Shown: piece after piece, positions 8,151-17,945 of the stretch
Layout of the letters: the number at the start of each line of letters is the position of its first letter
Position numbering within the stretch: position 1 is the first letter of the stretch
From: Mucilaginibacter mali
GTDB taxonomy: Bacteria > Bacteroidota > Bacteroidia > Sphingobacteriales > Sphingobacteriaceae
Assembly (NCBI RefSeq): GCF_013283875.1
Contig: NZ_CP054139.1
Span: forward strand, 5,022,001-5,086,000
Reading direction: 5' to 3'
DNA: 64,000 nucleotides
Notes under the pieces: generated by a model
Told to the model about the DNA's origin: nothing
The model's input: the letters and a program-made list of their open reading frames with translations, nothing else
Database searches by the model: none
Translations under genes and position numbers: made by a program

Positions 8151-10094
8151 TTATGATTTTTTTAAAACGATCTGTTCATTCATTAATTCGTGCAGCTTTT
8201 TGTAAAAATCAAATAGCTGGTCGTAGTTGTCGCGGGTATAAGTAGTTTGTTTATGGCTTACCACCAGGCGCACCACAAGCGTTCCCTCCTGCTCGCCTAT
8301 GATGCGTTTAAAGGTGATACTTTGATCGGGGGTTTGCAGGATAATGTTTTTAGGCAGGGCATCGGCCTTGTAGCCATCCGGCATTTTATAATTGCCTACA
8401 ATAGATACATTATCAAGGTAGCCAAAATCGATATCCGTAAGCCTGGTTTCTTTTATAAACGGGTTGTTTTTTAGCGGATTAAACATGGCCGGGATAAAAT
8501 AAATGTAGTTGCCATCGCTGCCGGCAAGATCCAGCTTAAAGTCCATACTTTGTTCAAGCGGGAGCGAATCTACCTCCATGTTAGCCATTTTGAGTCCCGA
8601 TATTTTCAGGTTATTATTGTTGTCGCGCAGGTAGTCGATATATTTCTGTTCGCCATCGGTTTTATATTTTTTAATGGCATTAATACGGTTGTAGCTAAAA
8701 TTGGTTAACTGCGCCGAGCCTGCCATTTTGCCGTCATTCTTAATATCGCCAGATATTACAATGATCTCCCTCACCGGGTCCTTCCGTTCTATTTGCATCA
8801 ACACGGCCTTTTTGTTGGGAATATCCGTAAGCAGGGCGTAATTATTCAGCAAGTTTTCGGGCGTTTCGTTATATATATTAAACTTGCCCGATGCATCAAG
8901 GATATAACTACCAGGTTCGGAAACAGAAACCACCGTGCGGTTAAACTGGTTTAGGGTTGGATAGCCGCCAAACACCCGGCCGTTGTTGCGTGTACTTACC
9001 ACCATTGGCGCAGCTTTTATGCCTGCCTTTGTAAGCAGGTGGTAAAGGACAAGGTTGATCTCGGTAGCGTTGCCGGTTTTTTTCTCCCAGGCTTTAACCG
9101 TACCGTCGTTAGTATACCAGGCATCCGCATCGTTCCATTTCATAGCATCGCGCACTTGGTTAAAAATATAGGCTATTTTATCGCCGGGTGCTTTTAATTT
9201 GCCGGCTTCGCTTAAAATAGCCTCCTCGCCGTTTAGTTTGCGGTTAAGCTGATGGCCGAAGTCATCGTCGTTATCCAGATCTTCGGCAATTTTGTTCCAC
9301 TGCTTTTCATTGCCAAACTGATCGCCCGCATAGTTTGGATCAGCAAAACGGAAGTAAATACTATGTATGTTATCTTTTACCGATGTCATGTACGGTTCTT
9401 CAACCAGCGAGGGTACATTAGTCATAGACTGCCTGATGGCATTAAGCGCCGAGTGGCCCGTAAGCGGGTTGCCGCTGATTAGTTCGGTATTAAGGGCGTT
9501 AGCGCCGCCTCTTATCTGTGGTACTATTTGCGGCGGCAGTTCGGTTGTAAGTACGCTGTAGCGCGTAGGTATAAAATCCTGGAAACTCCACGCCGGTAAA
9601 CCGCCGGTTGTAGACCACACGTACTTAAACTCTAATATGGAACCAGGTTTTACATTAGGGAACGAAAACACATAAGCCGAATTTAGCTTGTCGGTTTTTT
9701 CAAGGTAGATAGATTTACTGTCGAGCTTGGTTATTTCGGGTTTCCCGTTTACCAGGTTTATGGTTTGAGCCTGTAGCCCATCAATGTGCTGGTACAAAAA
9801 CACTCCAATAAATTCGATGCGCACATTGGCGTTTTTTTTACCGTTATCATTAAATATTTTAACACGCCTGTGGCGGTTAAGGTATATTTTATTATCCTGG
9901 TAATAAATATCCGCTTTATCAAACAAAACCATGGCATTGGCATCCTTTTCAAAATCGCAGGATGTTGATTGAAGGTCGGCCATATCTACTTTTCCATAGG
10001 GCTGTAGCAGTTGTTGCCCTGTGGGCGATTTTTGCGCGCTAACGCCCAGGGTGGTTGTGCAGCTAATTAAAATAAGGGCAAAAAATTTCTTCAT
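8151..10094 (-). CDS. DUF3857/transglutaminase-like protein, catalytic Cys and His absent
   Basis: This 647-residue secreted protein (signal peptide ending GVSAQ) shares the DUF3857 plus transglutaminase layout. It is a close paralogue of the next gene upstream; both end FYKKLHELMNEQIVLKK. The catalytic Cys position reads KTGNATEINLVLYHLL and the His position reads NQFNRTVV, while the Asp strand (YILDASGKF) remains. This suggests a binding or structural role instead of catalysis. It is probably co-transcribed with both neighbours (gaps 7 and 23 bases). Confidence 0.83.
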   Translation of the reverse strand: MKKFFALILISCTTTLGVSAQKSPTGQQLLQPYGKVDMADLQSTSCDFEKDANAMVLFDKADIYYQDNKIYLNRHRRVKIFNDNGKKNANVRIEFIGVFLYQHIDGLQAQTINLVNGKPEITKLDSKSIYLEKTDKLNSAYVFSFPNVKPGSILEFKYVWSTTGGLPAWSFQDFIPTRYSVLTTELPPQIVPQIRGGANALNTELISGNPLTGHSALNAIRQSMTNVPSLVEEPYMTSVKDNIHSIYFRFADPNYAGDQFGNEKQWNKIAEDLDNDDDFGHQLNRKLNGEEAILSEAGKLKAPGDKIAYIFNQVRDAMKWNDADAWYTNDGTVKAWEKKTGNATEINLVLYHLLTKAGIKAAPMVVSTRNNGRVFGGYPTLNQFNRTVVSVSEPGSYILDASGKFNIYNETPENLLNNYALLTDIPNKKAVLMQIERKDPVREIIVISGDIKNDGKMAGSAQLTNFSYNRINAIKKYKTDGEQKYIDYLRDNNNNLKISGLKMANMEVDSLPLEQSMDFKLDLAGSDGNYIYFIPAMFNPLKNNPFIKETRLTDIDFGYLDNVSIVGNYKMPDGYKADALPKNIILQTPDQSITFKRIIGEQEGTLVVRLVVSHKQTTYTRDNYDQLFDFYKKLHELMNEQIVLKKS

Positions 10095-10117
10095 GGTAAA
10101 ATTATGAAATATCGGGA

Positions 10118-12112
10118 TTATGCCTTTTTAAGCACGATCTGCTCGTTCATCAGTTCGTGCAGTTTTTTATAAAAGTCAAATATCTTATCGTAGTCCTGTT
10201 TGTAGAAGATGGGCTTTTTATGATCTATCACAAAACGCACAACGATGTTGCCGTCCTGTTCGGCCACGATACGCCTGAAGATGATGCTTTCATCGGGCAT
10301 TTGCATGGTGATGTTTTTAGGCAGGGCATCTGCTTTATAACCTTCGGGCATTTTATAGGTACCTACCATCGAGAAGTTATCGCGGTAGCCAAAATCAATG
10401 TCCGACATGCGCTCTTCCTTTAAAAAGGGATTATTACGCATTGGTGCAAACATGGCCGGCATAAAGTAAATATAGTTGCCATCGCTGCCGGTAAGATCCT
10501 GTTTAAACTCGAAGGTTTGCGCCAGCGGCAGGGTATCTACCTCCATGTTCTCCAGTTTTAAGGCCGATATTTTCAGGCTGTTATCGTTGTTCCTTAAAAA
10601 GTCGATATATTTTTGCTCGCCATCGGTTTTGTATTTTTTAATACCCTTGATACGGTTGTAGCTATACTCGCTCAGGTTTGCCGTACCGTTCATTTTACCA
10701 TCGGGCTTAATATCGGCCGAAACCATGATCACCTGCTGTACCGGGTTTTCTTTTTTCAATACAACGGTATTGTATCTTTTGTCGTCCTTATCAATGTATA
10801 GGCCGGTAGAATTTAACAATTCGTCTGGTATCTCGTTGTAAGTGTTGTACTTGCCTGTAGCATCAAGTATATAGTAACTTTTTTCATCAATAGGTTTATA
10901 AACTACCGCGCGGTTAAACTGGTACAAAAAGCTGTAGGCGGGGTTTACCTTGCCATGGCTGCGTGTGCTAACTACCATTGGATAGGCTTCTACACCTGCG
11001 CGGTAAAGCAAGTGGTACAGGATCAGGTTCACTTCGGACGAATTACCGGTTTTCTTTTCCCAGGCCTTTACGGTGCCATCGTTGGTATACCAGCGGTCTA
11101 CCCCATCCCATTTCATGGCCGATTGCACTTCTTTAAAAATATAGATCATTTTATCCCGGTCAAGCTTCATAGTTTTAGCTTTGGCAATAATGGCATCTTC
11201 GTTAGCCAGTTTACGTTTTAGCTGGGCGCCAAAATCCTCATGATCGGCCAGTATCCCGCCCAGCTTGGCCCAGCTATCCGAATAGGAGCGCACAAAACCG
11301 GTGGTAGGTTTTACATAAGTAAGGTGATAGATCAGCGATTGTTCGTTATCGCTTTGGGCGCCCATATAAGGTTCGTCGGGCAACGAGGGGATATTGGCCA
11401 GCGCTTTGGTATTCACATCAAGCGTATAGCTTACCACATCTGCCGCGCTACCTACGCTTCTTGATTCGGCTTTGTTTTTGTTAACCACATAGGGCATGGT
11501 AACATGGCTTTGTGTGGTAAAGTAAAGCAGGTCGGGTATTTGTGTGGTCCACTCGCTGTAACGTGTTGGTATTTTGCTCTGGAAAGACCAATCGGGCAGG
11601 TTAGAATAATCTGGGGTACCCCATTTATACTTAAACTCGATCACCGATCCGGGCTTTACATTAGGGAATGAAAACACAATGGCCGATGTAGATTTGTCAA
11701 CCGTTTCGGTATAAAGTACTTTTTTATCAAGCTTGGTTATTTCTACCTTGCCGTTAACCAGGTTAAAGGTTTCGGCATCAAGCCCGGTAATGTATTCGTA
11801 GTGGCTGGCGCTGATGTATTCGATCCGGATGTTGGCCACATCCTTGCCATTATCATTAAATACTTTAATGCGCTTATGGCGTTCCATGGTTATAGTGTTC
11901 AGATCGCTATCGTAATAAGTGTCGGCCTTATCAAACAGCACCATGGCGTTGGCGTCTTTTTCAAAATCGCAGTTTTTTAATTCGAGGTCGGCTATATCTA
12001 TCTTACCGTAAGGTTGCGTGGTGGGAATAGTTAAGGCTTCAGGCTTTTTTTGCGCTATAGCGGCGCTTGCTGTTAACAGGCAGGCTAACAGCATTGTAGT
12101 TGTATATTTCAT
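10118..12112 (-). CDS. DUF3857/transglutaminase-like protein, catalytic Cys and His absent (paralogue)
   Basis: This 664-residue secreted protein (signal peptide ending SAAIAQ) is the first gene of the three-gene run and a tandem duplicate of the 8151-10094 product. The Cys region reads KTGNSSEVNLILYHLL and the His region YQFNRAVV, so the usual Cys-His pair is missing; YILDATGKY keeps the Asp. Shared blocks such as DLELKNCDFEKDANAMVLFD show recent duplication. A promoter with TTTTG-N18-TATATTTA lies just upstream and probably drives all three genes. Confidence 0.83.
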   Translation of the reverse strand: MKYTTTMLLACLLTASAAIAQKKPEALTIPTTQPYGKIDIADLELKNCDFEKDANAMVLFDKADTYYDSDLNTITMERHKRIKVFNDNGKDVANIRIEYISASHYEYITGLDAETFNLVNGKVEITKLDKKVLYTETVDKSTSAIVFSFPNVKPGSVIEFKYKWGTPDYSNLPDWSFQSKIPTRYSEWTTQIPDLLYFTTQSHVTMPYVVNKNKAESRSVGSAADVVSYTLDVNTKALANIPSLPDEPYMGAQSDNEQSLIYHLTYVKPTTGFVRSYSDSWAKLGGILADHEDFGAQLKRKLANEDAIIAKAKTMKLDRDKMIYIFKEVQSAMKWDGVDRWYTNDGTVKAWEKKTGNSSEVNLILYHLLYRAGVEAYPMVVSTRSHGKVNPAYSFLYQFNRAVVYKPIDEKSYYILDATGKYNTYNEIPDELLNSTGLYIDKDDKRYNTVVLKKENPVQQVIMVSADIKPDGKMNGTANLSEYSYNRIKGIKKYKTDGEQKYIDFLRNNDNSLKISALKLENMEVDTLPLAQTFEFKQDLTGSDGNYIYFMPAMFAPMRNNPFLKEERMSDIDFGYRDNFSMVGTYKMPEGYKADALPKNITMQMPDESIIFRRIVAEQDGNIVVRFVIDHKKPIFYKQDYDKIFDFYKKLHELMNEQIVLKKA

Positions 12113-12130
12113 CTTAAGGTTTTAGTTAGC

Positions 12131-12161
12131 TAAATATAAAGCATGTTTTCTTAAAACAAAA
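12131..12161 (-). promoter_or_regulatory. Promoter of the DUF3857 operon
   Basis: On the minus strand TTTTG (12157-12161), 18 bases, TATATTTA (12131-12138), one mismatch to TAnnTTTG. It is about 20 bases before the ATG at 12112. Confidence 0.5.
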
Positions 12162-12264
12162 TTATTTTCATTTTACTAAAACCATTCCCGGCCAATATTG
12201 TATGCCGGGCTTCTGCTAAATAAAATTTCATCCGATTTTCATTTTGGCTTAAACCTTTTTTAAA

Positions 12265-12292
12265 TTGCTATGTCTTATCATCACTACATTTA
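12265..12292 (+). promoter_or_regulatory. Promoter of the DUF1800 gene
   Basis: TTG (12265-12267), 17 bases, TACATTTA (12285-12292), one mismatch to the -7 consensus, 15 bases before the ATG at 12308. It is divergent from the DUF3857 operon promoter. Confidence 0.42.
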
Positions 12293-12307
12293 GCTAATAC
12301 CCCAATC

Positions 12308-13690
12308 ATGAATAACGCCAGGCAAATTAAACACTTGTACGCGCGGGCCGGCTTTGGCATCCGGTTTGAAGACCTGCACGACCGCGTCAACTGGTCCATT
12401 AAAAAAACCGTAAAAAAGCTTTTTGAAACATCGGCCGTAAGCCAGCCCATTACCGTGGTTGACGAAAACCTTGACCTGCGCTATCATAAAGATCAAACCG
12501 AAGAAGAAAAAAAGGTGATACAGGACCTGCGCAACAAGCAGGAAAAAGGCCTTAACGCTGCCTGGTTTACACAGATGAATGATAGCGAGGCCCAACTGCG
12601 CGAAAAGATGACCCTGTTTTGGCACAACCATTTTGCCTGCAACATTGGCAACTCGTATTATGCCCAGCAACTAAACAATATACAACGCGCCAATGCCTTA
12701 GGTAATTTTAAAACCCTGCTGATACAGGTATCGCAAACGCCGGCCATGTTGCAGTTTTTAAATAACCAGCAAAACGTAAAGGCGCACCCTAACGAGAACT
12801 TCGCGCGCGAGTTGATGGAGCTGTTTACCATTGGCCGCGGGCATTATACCGAGCAGGATATTAAAGAATCGGCCCGGGCTTTTACCGGCTGGCAGTACGA
12901 CGGAAAAACGGCCAGCTACGTTTTTCGCCCCGGTGTGCACGATACTGGTTTGAAGACCTTTATGAACAATACCGCAAATTTTTGCGGTGAGGACATTATC
13001 GATATCATCCTTAAAAATCCGTTAACGGCCAAATACATCTGCACCAAACTGTATAAATATTTGGTGAATGAGGTGCCCGACGATACCCACGTAGAGCAAA
13101 TGACCAATGTGTTTTACAAGGGCAATTACGAGATCGGCCCGCTATTGGAATTTGTGTTTACATCCGACTGGTTTTATGAGGATAAGAATACCGGAAACCT
13201 GGTAAAATCGCCGGTGGAGTTTTTAGTGGGACTGAACCGCCAGTTTTATGTGAAATATGATAACCCCGATGTGCTGCTGCAGTTTCAACGTACGCTGGGG
13301 CAGGTGCTGTTTCGCCCGCCAAATGTGGCAGGTTGGCCCGGCGGCCGCAGTTGGATAGACAGCTCATCGCTGATGTACCGCATGAAGATCCCATCAACCG
13401 TGCTGAGCGCCGGGGTGATAGACTTTAGCGGCAAGGCCACGCCCGAGGATGAGGCCTACCTGGCATCTATGCGAAAGCAACAATTTAGCGTGATCAAACG
13501 GACACAATCGGTACCGGATTGGGACAAGTTTTTGCAGCGGATCCCCATGAAAACAACGCACCAGGAAGTAGCCGAATTTATGCTGGAGCCTAAGCTTAAC
13601 ACCACCCTGGTTGCCGAAGTAAACAGGATGACAGATATAAAAACAATGGTGATACAGGTGGTGAGCACGCCGGAGTATCAGCTTTGCTAG
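12308..13690 (+). CDS. DUF1800 family protein
   Basis: The 460-residue protein shows DUF1800 features: the N-terminal LYARAGFG, the middle block MTLFWHNHFAC, and NENFARELMELFTIGRGHYTEQDI followed by ARAFTGWQ, and PNVAGWPGG near the C-terminus. No signal peptide is obvious. DUF1800 and DUF1501 genes are typical neighbours, here 104 bases apart and probably one unit, pointing to a shared but still undefined role in secreted or envelope proteins. The start follows a fair promoter. Confidence 0.88.
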   Translation: MNNARQIKHLYARAGFGIRFEDLHDRVNWSIKKTVKKLFETSAVSQPITVVDENLDLRYHKDQTEEEKKVIQDLRNKQEKGLNAAWFTQMNDSEAQLREKMTLFWHNHFACNIGNSYYAQQLNNIQRANALGNFKTLLIQVSQTPAMLQFLNNQQNVKAHPNENFARELMELFTIGRGHYTEQDIKESARAFTGWQYDGKTASYVFRPGVHDTGLKTFMNNTANFCGEDIIDIILKNPLTAKYICTKLYKYLVNEVPDDTHVEQMTNVFYKGNYEIGPLLEFVFTSDWFYEDKNTGNLVKSPVEFLVGLNRQFYVKYDNPDVLLQFQRTLGQVLFRPPNVAGWPGGRSWIDSSSLMYRMKIPSTVLSAGVIDFSGKATPEDEAYLASMRKQQFSVIKRTQSVPDWDKFLQRIPMKTTHQEVAEFMLEPKLNTTLVAEVNRMTDIKTMVIQVVSTPEYQLC

Positions 13691-13783
13691 TCCGAAAGAC
13701 GGGAAGACCGGAAGTCGGAAAGACGATACTTATTGAAGAAACATCTTCCGGACTTCCGGTCTTTGCGGACTTCCGGACTTTTC
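13691..13783. repeat. Imperfect inverted repeat between the DUF1800 and DUF1501 genes
   Basis: CCGGAAGTC-type words on the left (GACCGGAAGTCGGAAAGAC) face GACTTCCGGTCTTTGCGGAC words on the right. The repeat fills almost the whole gap between two genes that otherwise look co-transcribed. Confidence 0.5.
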
Positions 13784-13794
13784 AAAATTGAAAG

Positions 13795-14997
13795 ATGGAA
13801 AGAAGAGACTTTTTAAAGAAAACAGCGCTGGCATCGGGCGCGTTGATGATACCGGCTTTTTTAAAGCCGTTCGAGGCCTTTGCCATGGATGCCCTGAGCG
13901 GGTATAAAAACCTGGTCATCATCCAGCTATCGGGCGGCAACGATGGTTTGAATACCGTGGTTCCCTTTGGTAACGACATCTATTACCAAAAGCGCAAAAC
14001 CATTGCGCTTGCGCAGGATAAGGTGATTGGCCTGACCGATATGCTGGGGCTTAACCCTAACTTATCGGCCCTGAAGGAAATTTACGATCAGGGTTGGATG
14101 AGCATCATCAATTCGGTAGGGTATCCCAATCCGGACAGGTCGCACTTCCGGTCGATGGATATCTGGCAAACCGGCAGTGATGCCAATCAGTTTCTTACCA
14201 CCGGCTGGATAGGCCGCTACCTGGATAGCAATTGCCAAACCTGCAGCAACCCGTATACGGCTATAGAGGTGGATGATACCCTCTCGCTGGCGATGAAGGG
14301 GGCTAATTTGAAGGGCATTGCCGTGCAGGACCCCAACCGCCTGTTTCAAAGTACCCGCGAACCCTTTTTTAAAGACCTGGTGCAGGATAAGCACGATGCC
14401 GCACACCTGAGCGAGGATAACCTGGGCTACTTGTACAAAACCATGATAGAGACGTATTCATCGGCAGATTATATTCAAAAAACATCCAAAACGTACAACG
14501 TAACAGCAACCTACCCTGCAACCGGTCTTGGTAACCAGCTGAAGAATATTTCCAAATTCATTAACTCGGGTTTGCAAACACGTATCTACTATGTATCGCT
14601 GGGAGGTTTTGATACACACGTTGGCCAGCAGGATCAGCAAGGCCGGCAGTTAAAAACATATGGCGATGCAGTTGCTGCCTTTGTAAAAGACCTGAAGTCG
14701 ACTGGAAAACTGGATGATACCCTGATCATGACCTTCTCTGAATTTGGCCGCCGGGTAGAACAGAACGCCAGCAACGGCACCGACCACGGTACAGCCAACA
14801 ATGTATTTATCTTCGGCGGCAAGCTGGCCAAAGCAGGTATCTATAACGATGCGCCCAATCTAAACGATCTGGAAAATGGAGACCTAAAATACCAGGTAGA
14901 TTTTAGGGATGTTTACGCCACTCTTTTAGATAAATGGCTGGAGGTAAACAACAGCCAGGTGCTGAATAAGAACTTTTCCGGGTTAAATTTTATATAG
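13795..14997 (+). CDS. DUF1501 family protein with twin-arginine signal
   Basis: The 400-residue protein opens MERRDFLKKTALASGALM, a twin-arginine (Tat) export signal, so it is folded in the cytoplasm and exported. The body matches the DUF1501 (sulfatase-like fold) family: NLVIIQLSGGNDGLNTVVPF, DRSHFRSMDIWQTG, YYVSLGGFDTHVGQQ, TFSEFGRRVEQNASNGTDHGTANNVFIFGG. Substrate is unknown. It pairs with the DUF1800 gene and is followed by a strong terminator. Confidence 0.9.
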   Translation: MERRDFLKKTALASGALMIPAFLKPFEAFAMDALSGYKNLVIIQLSGGNDGLNTVVPFGNDIYYQKRKTIALAQDKVIGLTDMLGLNPNLSALKEIYDQGWMSIINSVGYPNPDRSHFRSMDIWQTGSDANQFLTTGWIGRYLDSNCQTCSNPYTAIEVDDTLSLAMKGANLKGIAVQDPNRLFQSTREPFFKDLVQDKHDAAHLSEDNLGYLYKTMIETYSSADYIQKTSKTYNVTATYPATGLGNQLKNISKFINSGLQTRIYYVSLGGFDTHVGQQDQQGRQLKTYGDAVAAFVKDLKSTGKLDDTLIMTFSEFGRRVEQNASNGTDHGTANNVFIFGGKLAKAGIYNDAPNLNDLENGDLKYQVDFRDVYATLLDKWLEVNNSQVLNKNFSGLNFI

Positions 14998-15013
14998 TTT
15001 TAGTTTTGTTATG

Positions 15014-15053
15014 CAAGGGGCCAACCGGAAACAGTTGGCCCCTTGTGTTTTTT
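15014..15053 (+). terminator. Rho-independent terminator after the DUF1501 gene
   Basis: A perfect 12-base stem (CAAGGGGCCAAC, 15014-15025, with 15034-15045), eight-base loop, then TGTTTTTT. It lies 17 bases after the stop codon. Confidence 0.88.
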
Positions 15054-15093
15054 AATTCCCCTCTCAAGAGTAATAGCCCATCATTTGACAGTT

Positions 15094-15196
15094 CCCTCCT
15101 TGGGGAGGGGTGCGGAAGACCTGCGTAGTGGCAGGGAGGGGTTTAGGCATGAGTAATATGGTAGAAACCCCTCCCTCAACCCTCCCCATGGGAGGG
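15094..15196. repeat. CCCTCC/GGGAGGG palindromic repeat, copy 1
   Basis: CCCTCCTTGGGGAGGGG at the left end, GGCAGGGAGGGGTTT and AAACCCCTCCCT in the middle, and CCCTCCCCATGGGAGGG at the right end. Copies of the same design occur at 44523-44650 and 61636-61741. A fragment (TTGGGCTATTACTCTCAAGAGGG) follows to about 15260. Confidence 0.7.
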
Positions 15197-15306
15197 AATC
15201 GCACACGCCCCACGCTTTTTATCGCACGTTTGGGCTATTACTCTCAAGAGGGGAATCGCACAGTCCCCGCGCTTTTCAATGGCATTGCTTCTTCTTCTAC
15301 AAGCGG

Positions 15307-15494
15307 TGTGGACTCACCCCGACTACGCTTCGCTGGTCGACCCTCTCTCCGCTGCGCGGAAAGAGGGAAGGAGGGGTTGTGGCAACCAAGGCATAGGTGG
15401 TCGACTATCGGCATAGTAAAAAATTTTTAATCCCTCTTTCCGCGCAGCGGAGAGAGGGTGGTCGGGCGTAGCCACGACCGGGTGAGTCTACACG
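15307..15494. repeat. ACTCACCC...GGGTGAGT palindromic repeat, copy 1
   Basis: The ends read GACTCACCCCGACTACGC and GACCGGGTGAGTC; inside are CTCTCTCCGCTGCGCGGAAAGAGGG and its near mirror CCTCTTTCCGCGCAGCGGAGAGAGG. A second copy is at 26438-26586. Together with the previous repeat it explains the non-coding gap between the DUF1501 gene and the S41 protease. Confidence 0.7.
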
Positions 15495-15542
15495 TTTGGC
15501 AGGTCCTCCACGCAGTCTTCGACAGGCTCAGACTGACACCCA

Positions 15543-17720
15543 TCAATTCTTCTCAATCCACTCCACAGCCCGCTCCAACACCTCATCCTTACCCTGCGCA
15601 ATGCCCTTAACCGTCGGCTTCACCTCCACATCAGGCACCATGCCGATACGTTGTGTACCCTTTCCATCGGGATAAAACACGCCGATGCCTGAAAAGAAGG
15701 TACTCAACCCACCCGGCAAAACAATAGGGCTGATATTGCCGTCGGCACCGGCTGTTTGGCTGCCCATTACTGTGGCGCGACCGCCGGCACGCAGGGCCAT
15801 GGTGGTGTATTCGGCCTGGCTTTGGCTTTCTTCGTTTACCAACACTACCAGTTTGCCTTTGTAGGCGTCTTTGTTTTTGGTGCCTACCACCACATTTGGC
15901 GTATAGTTGTAGATACCAGGCTTATCGGTGTTGGTATTGGTAAATTTAACAAACGGGGCAGGCGCGCTGCGCAGGTATTCGTTCAGCGAGAACACTACAA
16001 ATTCCGACGGGTAATTGCGGATATCCAGCACAATGCCCTTGGTATCCTTAAACTCTTCGAACATCTGTTTAAAGAAACCGCTTTTTATCTTATCAAAGGT
16101 AACATAACCTACCTGCGGGTTAAGCAGCTTATAGGGCGGGGTATAGCCGCCGCCGGTGGCGTTTTTACGTGCCATTGCCATGTACGCTTGTATATCCATT
16201 GATGGGGCGTCTATATCCATATTTTGGCCATCGCGGCTGATCTGCAGGTGCAGCTTTTCGGCATCGGTCCAAAAAAAGTCGTTACCAATGTTGCGGTTGG
16301 CCGTGCTGATGTTTGATGCGCAGGAATAAGGCATCAGGAAAGCGGCGCGATCGGCGGCGGTTTTACCGTTAATGGTAACAATCACATCGCCCTTTTTAAG
16401 CGGATAGTTATCAGGGTTTTCAGCTGATATTTTGGTGATCATCCATTTGTTTTCCACTAGCCGAACGGTAACCGGCAACTGGCGGGTGCCGCCGATGTAT
16501 TTCAGCATTTCGGGGTCGCTGGTATGGCTGTACAAATTGGCGTGAGTATCATGTATGCGGTTGATCATGCTCCAAACGGCCAGTTTATAATCTAACCGGG
16601 TTTTGGCGCTCACAAACGATGGGATCATTGCGGCCAGGGCCTTGTCCCAATCTTCGCCGATGATATTTTTATATGGAAAAAAATACTCCACCATATTCCA
16701 GAAGCGGAATAGCGACAACATACGGTAGCCGGGATCGATGGAACTCATGCCCGGATAAGGTTTTTCGGTGCTGAAGTTAGGGTTGTTAACGCCCGGCGCA
16801 AATGATATGTATTTGTTTTTACCCGTATTGCGCCCGGTGATCACGTTTTTTAAAGCGGTACTTACCTGCGGGTCGAAAAGGTCTTTGTTATTGATCCAAT
16901 TGTTAGCAGCCAGCAGGCTATCGGTAACGGCCGGTTTGCATTTGCAATCGCTTAGGGTGCCTAAGGCGTTTATCCAATGTAGCATTTCGGCGTTAAACTC
17001 GCCGCGGTTGGTTGATACTTTATTCAGTTCCTTAAATAGCTCGGCATCCCAATCATAGTTACCATCGGCTACGGCCGGGTGGAAGTATTTCAGCAAGCCC
17101 CATATCCGGCCAAGGGCGTACAGGTTTTGGGTAGTTTGTGGATTCAGTGTGATCTCCGCAACATTTGATGGTTCCACCACATTAATGGGATTACTCACCG
17201 TTTCGTTACCGCCGGCAATTTCAAGGTCATCAAACCAAACATTGCCCTTGCCCATCACCAACCCGCCAAACGCGACCGATTTCGCTTCGGACGATGGATA
17301 AGGTACTGTAACGGTAAACTGTGTCCAGCCGATATTGGTGGTAACGGCCCGGGTCAGCATATTATCAAATGCAACGGCGCCGCCCGCGCCATCAACCCGC
17401 AGCCAGATGGTGGCTTTGCCGGTCATGTTAGCGGTGCGGATCCAGCCTTTAAGCGTCAACGTTTTACCGTTGAATTTTGCCGGGACTGAGTAACTGGCAA
17501 TGGCCACCGAGTTATCAGTAGCCTTATCCTTAGCTGTAACCGACAAAGCATATTTACCCGAATGCGGGTTTTCGGTACTGAGTTGAAAGGTATGATCGTT
17601 ACCATTGGTGAACAGCCCGGCAGGTAAGCCGGTAGGGGTACTCTCAAAGGTGAGATCCTGAGCTGATACGGACAGGCTGAATAGCAGCAGGCACAATAAT
17701 GTAAAAGGTTGTTTTTTCAT
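15543..17720 (-). CDS. Secreted S41-family peptidase
   Basis: The 725-residue protein has a signal peptide (ending SVSAQ), an N-terminal beta-sandwich of about 150 residues resembling a carbohydrate- or ligand-binding module (WFDDLEIAG closes it), a PDZ-like segment around 425-475 (PLKKGDVIVTINGK), and the S41 core. The nucleophile region is VLVNEESQSQAEYTT, Ser634 being the likely nucleophile in the SxAE pattern. GSQTAGADGNISPIVLPGG follows. It is the last gene of a three-gene minus-strand operon behind an HTH regulator and a DUF2975 membrane protein. Substrate unknown. Confidence 0.88.
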   Translation of the reverse strand: MKKQPFTLLCLLLFSLSVSAQDLTFESTPTGLPAGLFTNGNDHTFQLSTENPHSGKYALSVTAKDKATDNSVAIASYSVPAKFNGKTLTLKGWIRTANMTGKATIWLRVDGAGGAVAFDNMLTRAVTTNIGWTQFTVTVPYPSSEAKSVAFGGLVMGKGNVWFDDLEIAGGNETVSNPINVVEPSNVAEITLNPQTTQNLYALGRIWGLLKYFHPAVADGNYDWDAELFKELNKVSTNRGEFNAEMLHWINALGTLSDCKCKPAVTDSLLAANNWINNKDLFDPQVSTALKNVITGRNTGKNKYISFAPGVNNPNFSTEKPYPGMSSIDPGYRMLSLFRFWNMVEYFFPYKNIIGEDWDKALAAMIPSFVSAKTRLDYKLAVWSMINRIHDTHANLYSHTSDPEMLKYIGGTRQLPVTVRLVENKWMITKISAENPDNYPLKKGDVIVTINGKTAADRAAFLMPYSCASNISTANRNIGNDFFWTDAEKLHLQISRDGQNMDIDAPSMDIQAYMAMARKNATGGGYTPPYKLLNPQVGYVTFDKIKSGFFKQMFEEFKDTKGIVLDIRNYPSEFVVFSLNEYLRSAPAPFVKFTNTNTDKPGIYNYTPNVVVGTKNKDAYKGKLVVLVNEESQSQAEYTTMALRAGGRATVMGSQTAGADGNISPIVLPGGLSTFFSGIGVFYPDGKGTQRIGMVPDVEVKPTVKGIAQGKDEVLERAVEWIEKN

Positions 17721-17737
17721 TTGGTTAAGGTTTGTTG

Positions 17738-17938
17738 TTATTCAATATCAATAATATCTCCGGGTTTGCAATCTAACGCTTTACATATGGCTTCAAGTGT
17801 GTCGAAGCGTACACCTTTTGCTTTTCCGTTCTTCAGGATGGAAAGATTAACATTGGTAACCCCCACCTTTTGCGATAATTCGCCAAGCGACATTTTACGT
17901 TTGGCCATCATCACATCTAAATTAATAACTACGGGCAT
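17738..17938 (-). CDS. Small XRE-type HTH regulator
   Basis: A 66-residue protein that is almost only a helix-turn-helix: MSLGELSQKVGVTNVNLSILKNGKAKGVRFDTLEAICKALDCKPGDIIDIE. It matches the YozG-like Cro/CI regulators that accompany DUF2975 membrane proteins. It lies 7 bases downstream of the DUF2975 gene and 17 upstream of the S41 protease gene. It probably controls this operon. Confidence 0.88.
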   Translation of the reverse strand: MPVVINLDVMMAKRKMSLGELSQKVGVTNVNLSILKNGKAKGVRFDTLEAICKALDCKPGDIIDIE

Positions 17939-17945
17939 GGCTTGT

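Noticed and set aside
15110..15430. A 106-residue frame in the gap before the S41 protease
   Set aside because: It is built of palindromic repeat sequence and has no protein-like features.
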